Assembly: GCA_000151295.1 (NCBI GenBank)
Contig: GG745328.1
Coordinates: forward strand, 919,598 to 983,597
DNA length: 64,000 nt
Reading direction: 5' to 3'
DNA from: Allomyces macrogynus ATCC 38327
Taxonomy: Eukaryota; Blastocladiomycota; Blastocladiomycetes; Blastocladiales; Blastocladiaceae
Part shown: positions 1-11,900 of the stretch, piece by piece
Numbering within the stretch: position 1 is the first letter of the stretch
Layout of the letters: the number at the start of each line of letters is the position of its first letter
Program-made: the position numbers and the translations under genes
Notes under the pieces: model-generated
Database searches by the model: none
What the model was told of the DNA's origin: nothing
Seen by the model: only the letters and a program-made list of their open reading frames with translations

Positions 1-248
1 GCCGAAAGAGCGAACGACCGCGAACGACGCGACCTGAGAAGGGCAATTTTCGCTTTGATCAAGAGCACGTGCGATTGACTTGGTCTTACCGAGCCGTGTT
101 TGCATTTGATCACAATCGTGCTTTGCCAACGTCCTCGCCGTCGATCCCCTCCAAGGCCTAGCAGTTCTTGGTGCACGAGTGCTGCAGCATTCTCCCGCAG
201 GGAACCGAGTGCGCCCTCTGCGCTCACGTCGAGCCGGCACCTTCCACC

Positions 249-1591
249 ATGTTTGCCAACACTGTGGCCGCCCTGGCCCGCCGTGTCGCGATCCGCACGC
301 TGGCACCATCCGCCACGCTCACGACGGGGGCACCTATCGTCTTTGACCGGCACGCCAAGAAGCTACAGCGCGACCGTGCCGCCAAGCACCCGAATGCGCG
401 CCTGACCGATTACCTGAAGGACGAGGTCGCGCATCGCATCGTCGAGCGCATTCTGGTCCGTGGTTTCGAGCCTGTCGCGGCGAGGCCAAGTCAGAAAACT
501 GACCTTGACGCCATGATGCGTGCGCTCTGGGTCCTGATCACCAGGATGTCAAGGACCGGTACCCGACGATTGTCGACATTGGCGCTGGCGCTGGCCATCT
601 CGTCAAGCACCTCGACCAGGACATTACCAACAAGGTCATCATGTGCGACGCGTCGCGTACGTGCTTCTCCTCCCCATCCGGCTTTCCTTTGCTGACGGTG
701 GAGGCGCGTGATGTCCAGGCGACCTGCTTTACCGTGACGCCGACCTCGACGGCGAGCGGGAGGTTGAGATCGAGAGGCGCGTGATGGACGAAGAGACGGA
801 ACTCCTGGCCACGTTCCCGGAAAACAGCGTCGACATGATCATCTCCAACATGTCGATGCACTGGGTCAACGACTTGCCGGGTGCGTCACTCCCCCGCTTG
901 TTCTTGCGACTTGCATCCGCTCTAAACTGGCGTGATTCTCCTAGGCGTGCTGATCCAGGCGCGCAAGTGCCTCAAGCCCGACCGCGTCTTTATTGGGGCC
1001 ATGATTGGTGGAGAATCACTGTTTGAGCTACGCACGAGCCTGCAGCTTGCCGAGCTCGAGCGCGAGGGCGGGTTGTCGCCGCGTGTCAGCCCGATGACGG
1101 TCAGTGCCGACATGGGCAGTTTGCTTGGACGCGCAGGATTCGCGCTCACGACGGGTACGTTCCGCCTACTGACCGTGCTTTGATTGCAATGATCTAATTT
1201 GGACTCCCACTTCAACCATTGCAGTGGACGTGGACGAGATCGTCGTCGACTACCCCACTATGTTCGAGCTCATCGACGACCTTCACGCCATGGGCGAGTC
1301 GAACGCCGTCTTGCAGCGGTACGCGCATTTCGTGTCACGGGTGGGTGCCATCGTTCACGGGTTACAAAGCTGACGTATCAAATTCGCGCGCCTAGCCGCC
1401 CGTTCCTCCACCGCGACACTCTACTTGCTGCGTCGTCCATTTACCAGCAGTTGCATGGCAACCCGGACGGAACCGTACCCGCCACGTTTCAGATCATTTA
1501 CCTGATCGGGTGGAAGCCGTCGCCGTCGCAACCCGCGCCGCTTGAACGCGGGTCCGCCAAGATGAGTTTGAAGAAGGCGCTCGAGGAGTAA
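249..1591 (+). CDS. NDUFAF5: NDUFAF5-type complex I assembly methyltransferase-fold protein
   Basis: Six exons give 326 aa: 249-455, 545-656, 719-880, 945-1154, 1225-1318, 1396-1591. All junctions are GT-AG and frame-consistent. The N-terminus is Arg/Ala-rich, as in a mitochondrial presequence, and is followed by the family opening [16 protein letters not shown] glycine-rich SAM-binding loop (DIGAGAGHL) lies in exon 2. The signatures [25 protein letters not shown] and [15 protein letters not shown] follow in order up to the C-terminus. Known for the family: the mitochondrial matrix enzyme hydroxylates an arginine of the NDUFS7 subunit during early complex I assembly, despite its methyltransferase fold. 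Length matches the family (about 330 aa). The ATG at 249 is chosen because it gives the presequence and reads directly into the conserved start. Confidence 0.93.
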
Positions 1592-1672
1592 AGAGCGCGG
1601 AGCCGCATCAGCAACAACAGTATTAGTACAAAATGAATTCATGTTTCGATTTTGAACCACCCGACCTTGCGC

Positions 1673-3316
1673 TCAGCCCAGCTCATTCTCGTCCATCAAA
1701 TACGCGTTGGCCCATACCGTGTCCGCTCCACTGGGAAGCGCCGCTTGCGATTCCGTACGACGGTCGGCAACAGGCTCGTCCAGAATCGCAAACAGATCCG
1801 CAACCGCCTCCGGTTGTGACGACGCACGCGCGAATGGGAGCATGGGTGACAAGGAGCCACTCTGCGGCATCGGCGTCGCACCGCGGGACCAGCTCGACGT
1901 TGGCAGGGGGTCAAGCGCAAACTGTGGAGCTTCATCGGCCGAGTCGAGCACCGGGAACTCGGGCCACCCCGCACCTTCTGGGTTGAAGTGTGCGAGCAAG
2001 TTCTCAAACGAGAGCACATCGTCTGCGGCCAAGTCAGCCAGTACGGATTCGCCGGGGACGGCGGGTTCGAGCATGATCCCAGGTCCTCGCGCGCGGATCG
2101 AGGCTTCACGGTCCTCGGTCGACACATCCGCGTCTTGTCCTTGCTGTGCCCCACCGCCGCGGCCTTCGCCCGTCTCGCTCCGTTGTGACTGCCGAGGCTT
2201 CCTGCGAACGTTGAGCTTCCTCGACAATGCCGCCGTGCGCTGCTGCTCAAACTCGGCCAGTAGCTGGATCACGGCATCGGTACCCAACGCACGCTGCGGC
2301 AACTCTGGTACCGCGTCCCGAATCGCCGCATACTGATCGCCACGGTCCTTTGCGCGAGCAAGCAGCCCTTGATCCACGACATGCGCGCCACGCAACGACC
2401 ACGCAGCCGACACGAGAGCCCGCCCGTACTTGGTCGCATCAATCGGAGCAGCCGCAGCAGCGGCACGCAACGCCGCCGGGTCGGCAACGACGGGTTGCAA
2501 GAGCCGTGTCCACCCGTCGCCCGCGACGCCAACACACCACCGGTTCTCGAGCGGGTGCGTGGGCACCGTCGTGTGCCACGACAAACCGGACCCGCCCTCC
2601 CACGCCGAGGGAGCCAGGCAATGATGTTTGGTGAGCTGGTGGAGCAAGTAGGCCGCGTCGCACCCGGGCAAGTTAAACTGGGCCGTCGACTTCCACGGCA
2701 CGGGCATGTCTCCGGCCCATCGCACCAGGACCTTGAGGTGCGCGGCCATGTCGTGCAGGACGCGCGCAGCATGCAAGACAGTTGCGAGCCGTGCCACGGC
2801 AATCGGGTACGGCGAAAAATGTGCCCACGGTGGCGTCGTTTTCCAGAGCGTGAACAGCGCGTAGACGATAAAACAGGTCGCGAGCGCATGCCCACGCGCG
2901 GGGAGAGCAAGACGCGGACGGCCCGGAATATCCAAGTACTCCACGCTGTCCCCAGAAGGAGTAGGTTCGTCTAGTATCAGCGCGGCAATCGCGTGCAGAA
3001 AATCGTCCCTCCCAGCACGCGGCGGTGGGGCCGCGAGGTGGACGAGCGAAAAGTGGGTCGCGCGCCAAGTCTTGAGAAAGCAGGCATAGCTCAAATCGGT
3101 TGCGTCGCGCACGTAGCGATCGCGCAGGAGCTTCACGTCATGCGCCAGTGCATTGACAGCGATCTTGACTTGACCACATGCGATCCATCGGCGCGCACGG
3201 AAGCGAGCGAGCTGCGTCGCATGCGCGAGTGGCGGGACGGGCGGGACATGGCCGGGGAAGCCCGGTGGTGGATTGGCAGCCGGTTGTTGGTGTTGGTCGT
3301 GTTGCAACGTGTCCAT
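1673..3316 (-). CDS. SNAPC1: SNAPc subunit 1 (SNAP43)-like snRNA transcription factor
   Basis: Intronless 547-codon frame. Residues about 50-240 resemble the SNAP43 domain: a helix with DVKLLRDRYVRD, then CFLKTWRATHFSLVH, then an alanine-rich helical block ending in LYALFTLW-like residues and a long helix containing AYLLHQLTKHHCLAP. The C-terminal half is low-complexity and acidic, with a basic patch (RKLNVRRKPRQSQR). Known for the family: with other SNAPc subunits it binds the proximal sequence element of snRNA genes and recruits TBP for Pol II or Pol III snRNA transcription. The assignment rests on motif spacing read by eye and could be wrong. It ends about 80 bp from the end of NDUFAF5, so the two genes converge. 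Confidence 0.65.
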   Translation of the reverse strand: MDTLQHDQHQQPAANPPPGFPGHVPPVPPLAHATQLARFRARRWIACGQVKIAVNALAHDVKLLRDRYVRDATDLSYACFLKTWRATHFSLVHLAAPPPRAGRDDFLHAIAALILDEPTPSGDSVEYLDIPGRPRLALPARGHALATCFIVYALFTLWKTTPPWAHFSPYPIAVARLATVLHAARVLHDMAAHLKVLVRWAGDMPVPWKSTAQFNLPGCDAAYLLHQLTKHHCLAPSAWEGGSGLSWHTTVPTHPLENRWCVGVAGDGWTRLLQPVVADPAALRAAAAAAPIDATKYGRALVSAAWSLRGAHVVDQGLLARAKDRGDQYAAIRDAVPELPQRALGTDAVIQLLAEFEQQRTAALSRKLNVRRKPRQSQRSETGEGRGGGAQQGQDADVSTEDREASIRARGPGIMLEPAVPGESVLADLAADDVLSFENLLAHFNPEGAGWPEFPVLDSADEAPQFALDPLPTSSWSRGATPMPQSGSLSPMLPFARASSQPEAVADLFAILDEPVADRRTESQAALPSGADTVWANAYLMDENELG

Positions 3317-3599
3317 GATGGCGATTGATTGCAGGAACTGGCGGCGCGGCTTGGTACTTGATGCTTGATGCGGTTTGGCTTTCGTGACACTGGCCGGTTA
3401 ATAGATGTTGGTGACTTTCTCTGATTCACACACATCATGCTGCAACCAGCTACACATCGAATCGAAGCTCTCACGCTGGAATGCTCCTTGTCCAGCTCCG
3501 ACGGCCCTCGCCCATCGTCACTTCTTGTCCTTGAACAATAACGGCGCACGCGAACACTCAGCAATGAGCAGGCCGACCCAAAATCATTACGACAACACA

Positions 3600-5542
3600 A
3601 TGTCATCCACCTCGCCAGACCTGCAACATCCCGACGATCGCGCACATGTCACCCTCATGGTTTGCATTGGCTCTCGATGTCGCAATTCGGCGCTGCACCA
3701 ACGTTCGCGCGTATTATTTGCACCCGAGCAAGCCGGGCGATCGCCTCGTCATCTCGCCAAGCGGTTCACCTCTTGGTCATGTCGCCGTGGACACATTGGC
3801 AGATCCTCCGCGTGCAGACCTCAATCTTGGAGCTGAGCTGGACGCCAGGGACGCATACTGGATCACGTCCATGTCCGTGCCGTACACGTCCCTGCAGAGT
3901 ACCATAACCATGCAGCGTCATCGTCCCTCGAGGACACTGCCACATGTCTGCCACCAGACCTCGAATGCTTTTGTTTGATCCCAGATCGCCATGATATGGA
4001 CATGTGGGCCGCCATGGTTGCCGAGATCCCACACGACTTGCAGCACCTCAACGTCGTCTTACCATATGGGATTGCCGCTTCGTTTCGTGACGATGTGGTC
4101 ATTCCCGCTCTTGGCTCGTGCATCTCAAGAAGATTTGCGTCAATGTGAGCTATGATACCGGCTCTGACTGGGCGATGCTCCTAGAGGCGGTTGCAGTACA
4201 TCCAACACTGCGGTCGCTCTCTTTGATAGTCAAGAAACTGGTCGATTTTGTCACACTGACCGCTTCCGCCATTTCCTATTCTCGAGCATCAAAATTGGGT
4301 TTGTGCACCGCGCGAAATGCCTCGGTTCCTCGCTCTAATTGACGCGTCTCGGCTGACGCGGCTTTTACTTACTGTTGACCAAATGGACAGTTATTCTCAA
4401 CATTGTGGGGCGCAATTACTATTCAGCACGACTTGACCGCCAATATGCTGTCGTTTGATGCCGCGTACTTACCGCCATTTCTCACTTCCTTGAGCATCAA
4501 GGCCAATTCGTCCCCAGAGGACCAGGAAACTGGATTGTGCTGTTGGGCAAGATCTCTGCATCACTGCATTATTTCTCCTTGTTGTTGCTGAGTATGACGC
4601 CCGAGATTGACCAGAGTCTCCTGCACGTCATTAGAACTAGGGGGCAGCTCTGCTCTTTTCAATTCCAAGAGCAGTACTTGGCCAATCGGGCTCGAGATTG
4701 GTGGTGGGAACTGTTGACGATTCTGCCGCGTCAAGAGTAGCGCTCAATCGTGTTTGAAGCTGCGACCCACTGGACTCAATTCCCCATCACGGCGCCATTG
4801 CAGCCGTTTCCGATTCTCAGTGAATTTGTGGTTCCATGCTCTGCACGACGTGGCCAACCTGTTGGCTGGCATGGAAGCGCCACGGCTGACCCGGCTTGCA
4901 CTCAACTTACGCCATTCGGATTTTAATGGATCGCTCGTCAGTCTTGCCGTGCAGCACGCCACTTGTCTTTTTCCTGAGCTTCGCGTCCTTGATTTAGAAG
5001 TGTCTGCTCAATGGGACGTCCACCAAGCAACACAATTAAGGATCTGACCTTGGCTTTTTAGATTCCGATGCATCAGCTCTCCATGTCAAGTCTTGGCCGT
5101 GTGGAACATTGGGGTCATTGCACTGAGGAAGAGTCAGTGGTGCTGAGCAAGGCCAATGGCCACACTTGGGCGAACATGTTGTGGTGTCGTGTGCCACAGC
5201 TGCATCGGATCGAACTGGCATGGTTCTTGACAGACGCAAAGGGTGGTGTTGCCTTTGTCAATGCGCTGCCAAAGTGAACATTGAACTTGTTCTCGTGGAA
5301 AATTGGTGTTGATGGTGCCACTGTTGCAACAGGTCCTTGAACACGATTGGCGTGTGCTGGAATGCATGGCGCTTGGCGGGGATGGTGGGGTGTGGGGCGA
5401 GCTGGTGAAGGAGCTGCGCGCGCGTGGGTGGGTGGGTTTGGGTTTGGGGTTGAGTGTTGATTTTTCTATTGACATGGTTTGGGGCAAACTGTCCCTCGAT
5501 TTCTTTTCGATTGTGGTGGGCGGCGCGCTTTTCTGGATTTGA
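3600..5542 (+). pseudogene. Frame-broken LRR/F-box-like pseudogene
   Basis: No frame stays open for more than about 110 codons, yet consecutive + strand frames carry similar leucine-rich segments. They read LQHLNVVLP (near 4040), HLKKICVNVSY (4118), LRSLSLIVKK (4210), RLTRLALNLRHSDF (4900), LRVLDLEVSAQ (4985) and LHRIELAWFL (5205). The frame changes at several points without GT-AG pairs that would restore it. For example, the frame ending LGSCISRRFAS at about 4140 is one base out from HLKKICVNV. Base composition is visibly lower in GC than in the flanking genes. The best reading is a decayed leucine-rich-repeat gene, possibly of F-box type. A start near 3601 (SSTSPDLQHPDDR) is only a guess. 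Confidence 0.5.
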
Positions 5543-5811
5543 CATGAAATAATGTTCAGGCATCTGTTGATGACCACATTATGACTCATGACATGACGCT
5601 GTACAGTCGTTGCAGGTGCTCGAATTCATGTACCTGTCATTGATGTGTCTGCCAATGGTCAAGCAATGCACTGGATCAGCGTTCACATCTTCGGCCCCCT
5701 GATTCGCTTCAGGAAAGCTCGTCAATACTCCAAACCATCCTCTGTGTCATGTTCACGCTAATACATCCTCTTCCATTTTCCTGCATGCCATGCTTCCTCA
5801 GAAAATCTCCT

Positions 5812-6255
5812 CTACTTCTTCAAGCCCCTAATCACTTGGCTGATCATGTGGCCAACCAGTTTCACTCCACTACGACCAACAGCGCCACCCGCGCTCTTGA
5901 ATGTCATGTCGTGTCGTGTCGCCAATGACATGTTCACTGCCAGTTGCAGGTCACTGTACTTCAACACACGCCATTCCCATGCAAGCACACTTGAGGCAAT
6001 GAATTCAAGCTCAAGCTGTGCAACGGACGCTGTTTCTTTGCTGTCATTTCGTGATCCATCAGAATCGAGATTGGCCAGAATCTCGTCGCGATTTTCAATG
6101 ACTGGTTGCTTCTCCACCCTACAGGAATGTGGCGCTGCTTGTGCTTTTTCACAAGACAGACAAAGCTCAAGTGTCGTTTGTGTCAGCCGCGCAGCGGCGT
6201 TGCAGCGCGGTGTCGACGGGCGGCGACGAAGCGAGGTGTTGATGGCAGTGGACAA
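5812..6255 (-). CDS. Hypothetical small ORF, possible gene remnant
   Basis: Open frame of 147 codons on the minus strand with no recognised family. It reads as amphipathic protein in its second half (AQLELEFIASSVLAWEWRV, GVKLVGHMISQVIRGLKK). It lies in the same lower-GC, frame-broken stretch as the LRR-like pseudogene and may be part of a decayed gene. Chance openness cannot be excluded. Confidence 0.25.
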   Translation of the reverse strand: MSTAINTSLRRRPSTPRCNAAARLTQTTLELCLSCEKAQAAPHSCRVEKQPVIENRDEILANLDSDGSRNDSKETASVAQLELEFIASSVLAWEWRVLKYSDLQLAVNMSLATRHDMTFKSAGGAVGRSGVKLVGHMISQVIRGLKK

Positions 6256-6424
6256 TCTATTGGTGGACCGGATACGTTGACAAGGAGAAGGAGAATGTGA
6301 ACAACGAAACGAAAGGGGGGGAGCGAAGCGAGAGTGACGTGGATGTGATGTGGATCAAAGCGTCAGGTTACGCTTGATTCTTTAGTCGCCCGCACTTGCA
6401 TGGCCCAAAGTGATTCAAAACCAG

Positions 6425-6903
6425 TCAAGTCAAGTGCGAGTCGATGCTCTTGCACGCCATGAGGTTTGCGTGATGCTCATCAAGCAACCAAGCGGCGATG
6501 CGGATTGGTTTGGAAGTGAGAGCTTCAAACTGCTGGAGGACTGCGTGAAGGCCAGCCATCTTTGCTCTCTTTCTGAGCAAAGCAAATACAGCCCCATTTG
6601 GCGTGTCGCAGATCGCGGCGACTCGCAAGACCTTTGTATGGCGTGGGGCGCATGCCAGGTCGCCCTGTGCGGTGTCTGCGATCATGGATTGCAATAAATG
6701 TAGCACACGATCAAGAAATGTTGAACCCGTTTCTGTCCGCGGAAAGGTCCTTGCATCAGCGCGGTCAATAGAAGGTCGGCTAGCTCTTTGCATCTGATGC
6801 GCGCGCCAACGACGACGTGCCCATGCCGTGGTGGTTGGGTCGTCATTCGCCGGCGCGGCTGTGCAACAGAGAAGCAGGCAAACGGTGCTCGCGCGGTGGT
6901 CAT
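6425..6903 (-). pseudogene. Possible helical-repeat gene remnant
   Basis: Two overlapping minus frames look like one protein broken by a frameshift near 6740. One reads IRCKELADLLLTALMQ. The other reads FLDRVLHLLQSMIADTAQ, then AVFALLRKRAKMAGLHAVLQ and IAAWLLDEHHANLM before a stop at 6425. The helix-rich pattern suggests an ARM/HEAT-like fold, but no family is recognised. It belongs to the decayed island at 3.4-6.9 kb. Confidence 0.25.
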
Positions 6904-7281
6904 CCCGTCAAGTGAGATGCCAAATCTGTCGCGACCTGACCGCCTTCAGCGTGACGTTGGCAGGGGCTGGCCCGGCTTGTCGCGTCACGCGTTCGAAGCG
7001 CGTCGGTTCGTTCCTGGCTCATGGTTCGCACCGGTTCGCCTGTCACGCAACGCAATCGGACCGCCATTCTCGACCGCACACGCGTCGCATCGTTGCCGCT
7101 GCCACCGCCGCCCCGCCGCGCGACACCACGCTGCTGTCCCCGTCGTCGATCTCGCCACCAACGCGCGACTCCCGCACCGCGACCGCCCGCAACTGCCCGC
7201 ACACAGCGCCGCCGACACTGTAACGCCGTCTGCGCCGACCGTCGATTCGTTTGTTTCCCCCGCACCACCGACACCATCATC

Positions 7282-8323
7282 ATGGCCACTGTACGCTGAT
7301 GCCCCACCTGCGTGTCACTGCCCCGCCCGCGCTCGGTTTTGGGTTGCTCGAGACCGAGCGCGATCGAGCGCTGACGCGTGCGATCCATCCCGCGGCCGCA
7401 TTCATGCGCTCGCGTCGGTCGGTCTGGTCCAACACTACGACGCGACTCAGATGTGGATCCCCGCGTCTTACCCACCATCATTTGCGTCAACTTAGGAGCG
7501 CGACAACCAGGTCTACATGGCCAAGCTCTCGGAGCAGGCCGAGCGTTACGACGGTGCGTGTTGGCTTCAAATCCTAGCCTCGTGAGATTGCACTCCCTGA
7601 CCCGCGCGCATCCTCGATCCTCCAGAGATGGTCAACTTCATGAAGGAGGTGGCCAAGCTCGGCGTGGAGCTGACGGTCGAGGAGCGCAACCTGCTGTCGG
7701 TCGCCTACAAGAACGTGATTGGTGCGCGCCGTGCGTCATGGCGCATTGTCTCGTCGATTGAGCAGAAGGAGGAGAACAAGGGCAATGCGGCGCAGGTTGA
7801 CAAGATCAAGGGCTACCGGCAAAAGATTGAGGCCGAGCTCTCGGAAGTGTGCTCCGACATTCTCGCGGTCCTCGATGCGCACCTGATCCCGGCCGCCGAG
7901 GCTGGCGAGTCCAAGGTCTTCTACTACAAGATGAAGGGCGACTACCACCGGTACCTGGCCGAGTTTGCCGCGGGCGACCGGCGCAAGGAGGCGGCCGCCG
8001 CGGCGCACGACGCTTACAAGCACGCGACCGACATTGCGCAGACGGAGCTGGCGCCGACGCACCCGATCCGCCTGGGTCTCGCGCTCAACTTCTCCGTCTT
8101 CTACTACGAGATTCTCAACTCGCCCGACCGCGCGTGCCACCTGGCCAAGCAGGCGTTTGACGACGCGATTGCCGAGCTCGACACGCTCTCGGAGGAGTCG
8201 TACAAGGACTCGACGCTCATCATGCAGCTGCTGCGCGATAACCTCACGCTCTGGACGTCGGACCTGCAGGAGGGCGACAAGGGCGACGAGGCCAAGGAGG
8301 ACAATGGCGAGGCCGCGCACTAA
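7282..8323 (+). CDS. 14-3-3 phosphoserine/threonine-binding adaptor
   Basis: Three exons (7282-7290, 7496-7553, 7626-8323) give 254 aa. Exon 1 encodes only Met-Ala-Thr. The 205-nt first intron (7291-7495) is long for this window and the second is 72 nt. Family signatures are all present: [32 protein letters not shown] (a 14-3-3 signature with basic groove residues), [18 protein letters not shown], and [21 protein letters not shown]. The C-terminus is the usual acidic tail. Known role: a dimeric cytosolic adaptor that binds phosphorylated client motifs in many signalling pathways. The ATG at 7282 is the only one joined by a good donor (GTACGC) to the conserved helix 1. Confidence 0.97.
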
Positions 8324-8347
8324 GTCGATGTGGTCGGTGCCCGAAGC

Positions 8348-8643
8348 ACGCGCGCAGGTTCGTTTCGCGCGGCTGTGCTCGGGAACGTTCAAGTCCCGGG
8401 TAGCCGCGCGTCGTGGACACGCGGCGCGTGTTGGGTTGGAGTTGGTTGATTGATTGGAGTTGAAGGAGAGCGTTTGTTGACTGGCATTGTCCCCCCCCCC
8501 CCCCCCCTCCCCAATTCCGGTTTTCCTGGTTCGATATCATCACGTCGCGGTCGCTTTCTTGGATGCGATTTGGTTTCACCCTTGAACTTGTTTGCCGTTG
8601 GCCCAGGCCGCGTCAGGCCGAGCGGACACGTCCAGAGTCGCGA
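8348..8643. repeat. Dispersed non-coding repeat, copy 1 (about 296 bp)
   Basis: Nearly identical to 39509-39800, differing by a few substitutions, a short C-tract/T difference and small indels. It starts 25 bp after the 14-3-3 stop codon. It contains a 45-nt hairpin at 8367-8411 (outer stem CGCGCGGCT/AGCCGCGCG, inner stem CTCGGG/CCCGGG, loop AACGTTCAAGT), a run of 17 C at 8491-8507, and a shared tail ending CAGAGTCGCGA. No coding capacity. CAGGTTCG occurs at both edges (8356 and 8645) but is not mirrored in copy 2, so a target-site duplication is unproven. Confidence 0.9.
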
Positions 8644-8982
8644 TCAGGTTCGCGTCAGTCGAGTCAGTCGCGTCAGCTCGATTGTCCGCGACTCTGACGT
8701 CCGTGCCGCTCTTGGTGTGCTCGTATCGGACTGGTTCGCTGTTCGCCTTTGCGGTGGTGCTCCAAGGCATTTGTCGTGTGGGGTGGCGATGGTCAGGTTA
8801 GGGTTGATCAGCATTGGAAAGAGGTTGTGCCAGGTTATCCTCCACCACGTCTTGGGCTCTCATCCGTGCAGACCACCGAAAGAACCTCCATCACCAGCGA
8901 CGCCGACCGCGAGCAACGTCCAGCAAGAAAGGATCAACGAACCAACTCGGCGCAATCGGCACTGTCCACCGTCTCCAGCACC

Positions 8983-11900
8983 ATGGCAACGCCCGCGCCG
9001 CCGCCCGGCGCCCCCGCGAGCCCCGAGGCGCTGGTCGCGGCGCTGCAGGCCGCGCTTGCTGACCCAATCGAGCCATCCAAGGTCCTGCGACTACGCCAAG
9101 TCCGAGCATTGCTCCTCGCGCCCGCACACGCGCCCTTGCTCCCGGCGCTGCTCGGGCACTTGGTCGCGCTCTTCCAGGACCCGGCACCCGTCGTACGCGA
9201 CTGGCTGATCGACCTGGTGGACGGCGCACTCGCCGGGACCAATGAAGCGCTCGATGCCGCGGCCAAGGCCGGTATCGCGTGCCAATACGTGCAGCTACTT
9301 GCCAACAGTTTGCGTGACCCAGCACCGACCGTCGTCAAGCGCGCAACTGCCGCGCTCGGTTCCGTCGCGGCCGTGTTCTTTGCAAAAGCGGTTGTCGACC
9401 CGGCGTTTGTGCCCACGTGGCAGTCGATGATCCAGATCCGCGACACGCTGCTGCCCTTGATCCCGCAGGCCAATGTGAACAACGGCGTCAAGCTCGCGAT
9501 TTTAAAGTACATGCAGGCGCTGGTGCTGATCTTGTCGCTCGCGCCCATGGCCGCGCCGGCATCGACCGTGTCCGTGAGCCGCGTGCCACCCACGCATCCG
9601 GCGCTCAAGCCGTCCGAGTTGCTGGCGATGGGTGCGGCCATGGTCGATATCATGGTTAAGATGTGCGCGTCGGGCGCCATGTACGTTGCCGTGCCGTTGC
9701 TTGTGATCCGGTTGAGGAGAGTGCGGTGCGATTCTGACGTGAATTGGACTTTCCGTATTCCAGGTCGCCATCGTGCACAACGACCCTGATCGCCCTCCTT
9801 GCGCAAATCGCGACCGAGCGGCCACAGCACCTCCCGATGATCGCGCAATCCTTCCTCTCCATGATTGTGCCCCTCCAGCACCAGCCCGCCTCGCTCGCAC
9901 GCAACTCGACCCTCCGCGCGATCAAAGTAGCCCTCCTCTTACTCGCCAAGCACCCGGCCGTCGACTCGACCCTCTTCGCGACGCTCTGCGACACGTGCCA
10001 GCACCAGCTCGGTGCGAAATGGCACGAGTTGCCGCGCCGTCGCCGCAACGCACACGATCCGGAAAATGCGAAGGCCGAGGCGATCATGCAGAACCGGATT
10101 GCTGTCGCCGAAGCGATCCACTCGCAGATTGATGTCACGGCATTGCCGCTGAATGTGGTTGTGGATATCATTGTCGAGTCATTGCGCGCGATTCCAGAGG
10201 ATCAGGTCATGTACGCGATCTCGCGGCAGCGGCAGAGGTTGGCGGACGAGGCGGCGGCGCATGCCGCGTCGGGACGCGCGACGGGGTCCACTGCGGCGAC
10301 GGCGGCTGCGGAAACGCCGGCTGGTGGTGCCGGTGCGCAGGAGGGTATGGATGTGGATGGTGCCGCAGCGGGCCGGCTCAGCGACGACGTGGACCGCGCT
10401 ACTGCAACTGAGACCCCGGTCCCACAAGACGAGGTCATGGACGAGGACGAGGACGACGCGGCTGCGCACCGGTACTCGGCGATTGGGCTCGATGCGGTGC
10501 ATCCCAATGGACGTGTTTATGCGTCTTCTCGATGCCGAGCCCGTCGTCGCTGACGATGGTGATCTTGCCAGGAAACCACTACGCACGAACCGTGGGCGCG
10601 CCCAGTGGATTGGGATCGTGACGCGACTGATTGCGCGAGTTTATCACCACGTCGGCGAGGAGCTGACCGACGAGGACGTGGACGATTCGGCGCTAGGTAA
10701 CCAGTTGCGGCAGTGTCTCGCAGACCACATTTGCATGGCGTTCCGTGCGCGGCACGAACTCGCGCTCGTCTGGCTGCACGAGGAGTGGAAGCAGGGGCAC
10801 GTCGACCAGGCGCGGAAATGGGCGCTCGCCCTGCTCGACCGCGTCCTGGAAGAGAAACTCGTCGAGCCACGCGACAAGTCGCTTGTTCGATTCGTTGCGG
10901 ACATGCCGCCCGTTGTCCCCGGCGACATTCTCGTTGCGCGGCTCGCGGCCGTGTGCCTCTCACCCACCGTCGATACTGCCCAGCCGATTTTCATGGCGTC
11001 GGTCCTTGCGCTCAAGGAACTCGTCGACTTCCACCCGAAAGCACGCACGCCTGCGTTCTGCGCGCTGCGCACGCTCGCGGTCCACCCGATCAAGGCCGCG
11101 CGCGCGCCGGCGATTATTGCATTCAAGCAATACTACCCGGACCATCCCTCGCTCGCGCCGCTCGTGCGGCACCACGCGGTCCGGTGCCTCGCACGTATCG
11201 TGCACCCGCGGTTTCTCGACATCTCGGACGAAACGCTCGCCGAGTCCACCCGGACCGCCGAATCGGACGACGCCGTGTTTGCGTCCCTCCCGGCCCCGAC
11301 TGACATGCCCACGTCGCCGACGAAATTAGCGCCCGATGCGCCGGATGCGCGACGTGACGCGCGCGTGCTTGCGCAATTGGAATTGGTCCTGGCGCTGTGC
11401 ACGCGCGACCCGCACTTGCTGGCCGACGTGTTTGCCGCGTCGGCGAATATGCCGCCGACCGTGCAGCCGCTGTTGCGCGAACATATTGCCCCGCTCGTGC
11501 GGTACATTGCGGCTGCGCAGCTGAGGATGCCGTCGGGCGAGGTGGCCACGGAGTTGAGCGCGTTGTTGGATGTGTTGAGGGAGTGTCCGCCGAGGTCGGA
11601 ACCGCTCGCGCTGCGTGTTTTGGTGCTTCTAACGAATGGGTTGCCGCTCGTGCCGGAGTTGGTCGAGGTCGGGAGGAAACTGCACGATGAGCGCGGGCTT
11701 GGGGGCAAGTTTTTGTTGCCGATTATTGGCGGTCTCGACAAGGTATGTGCGAGTGGTGAGTTTGTGCGAGGCTTAATTGCGACTGACGTGGCGGATGTCG
11801 CAGGGCTACATTTTGCGGCACCTCAGCCAGCTCGTGGCAATCTTGGACGGGTCCGAGCAGAGCAAGAAGATTTGGCGCGAGGTTGTGACGCGTGTTTCGG

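Noticed and set aside
7736..8392. 218-codon minus-strand frame opposite 14-3-3
   Set aside because: It is a shadow of the high-GC coding strand of a certain gene and has no family motif.
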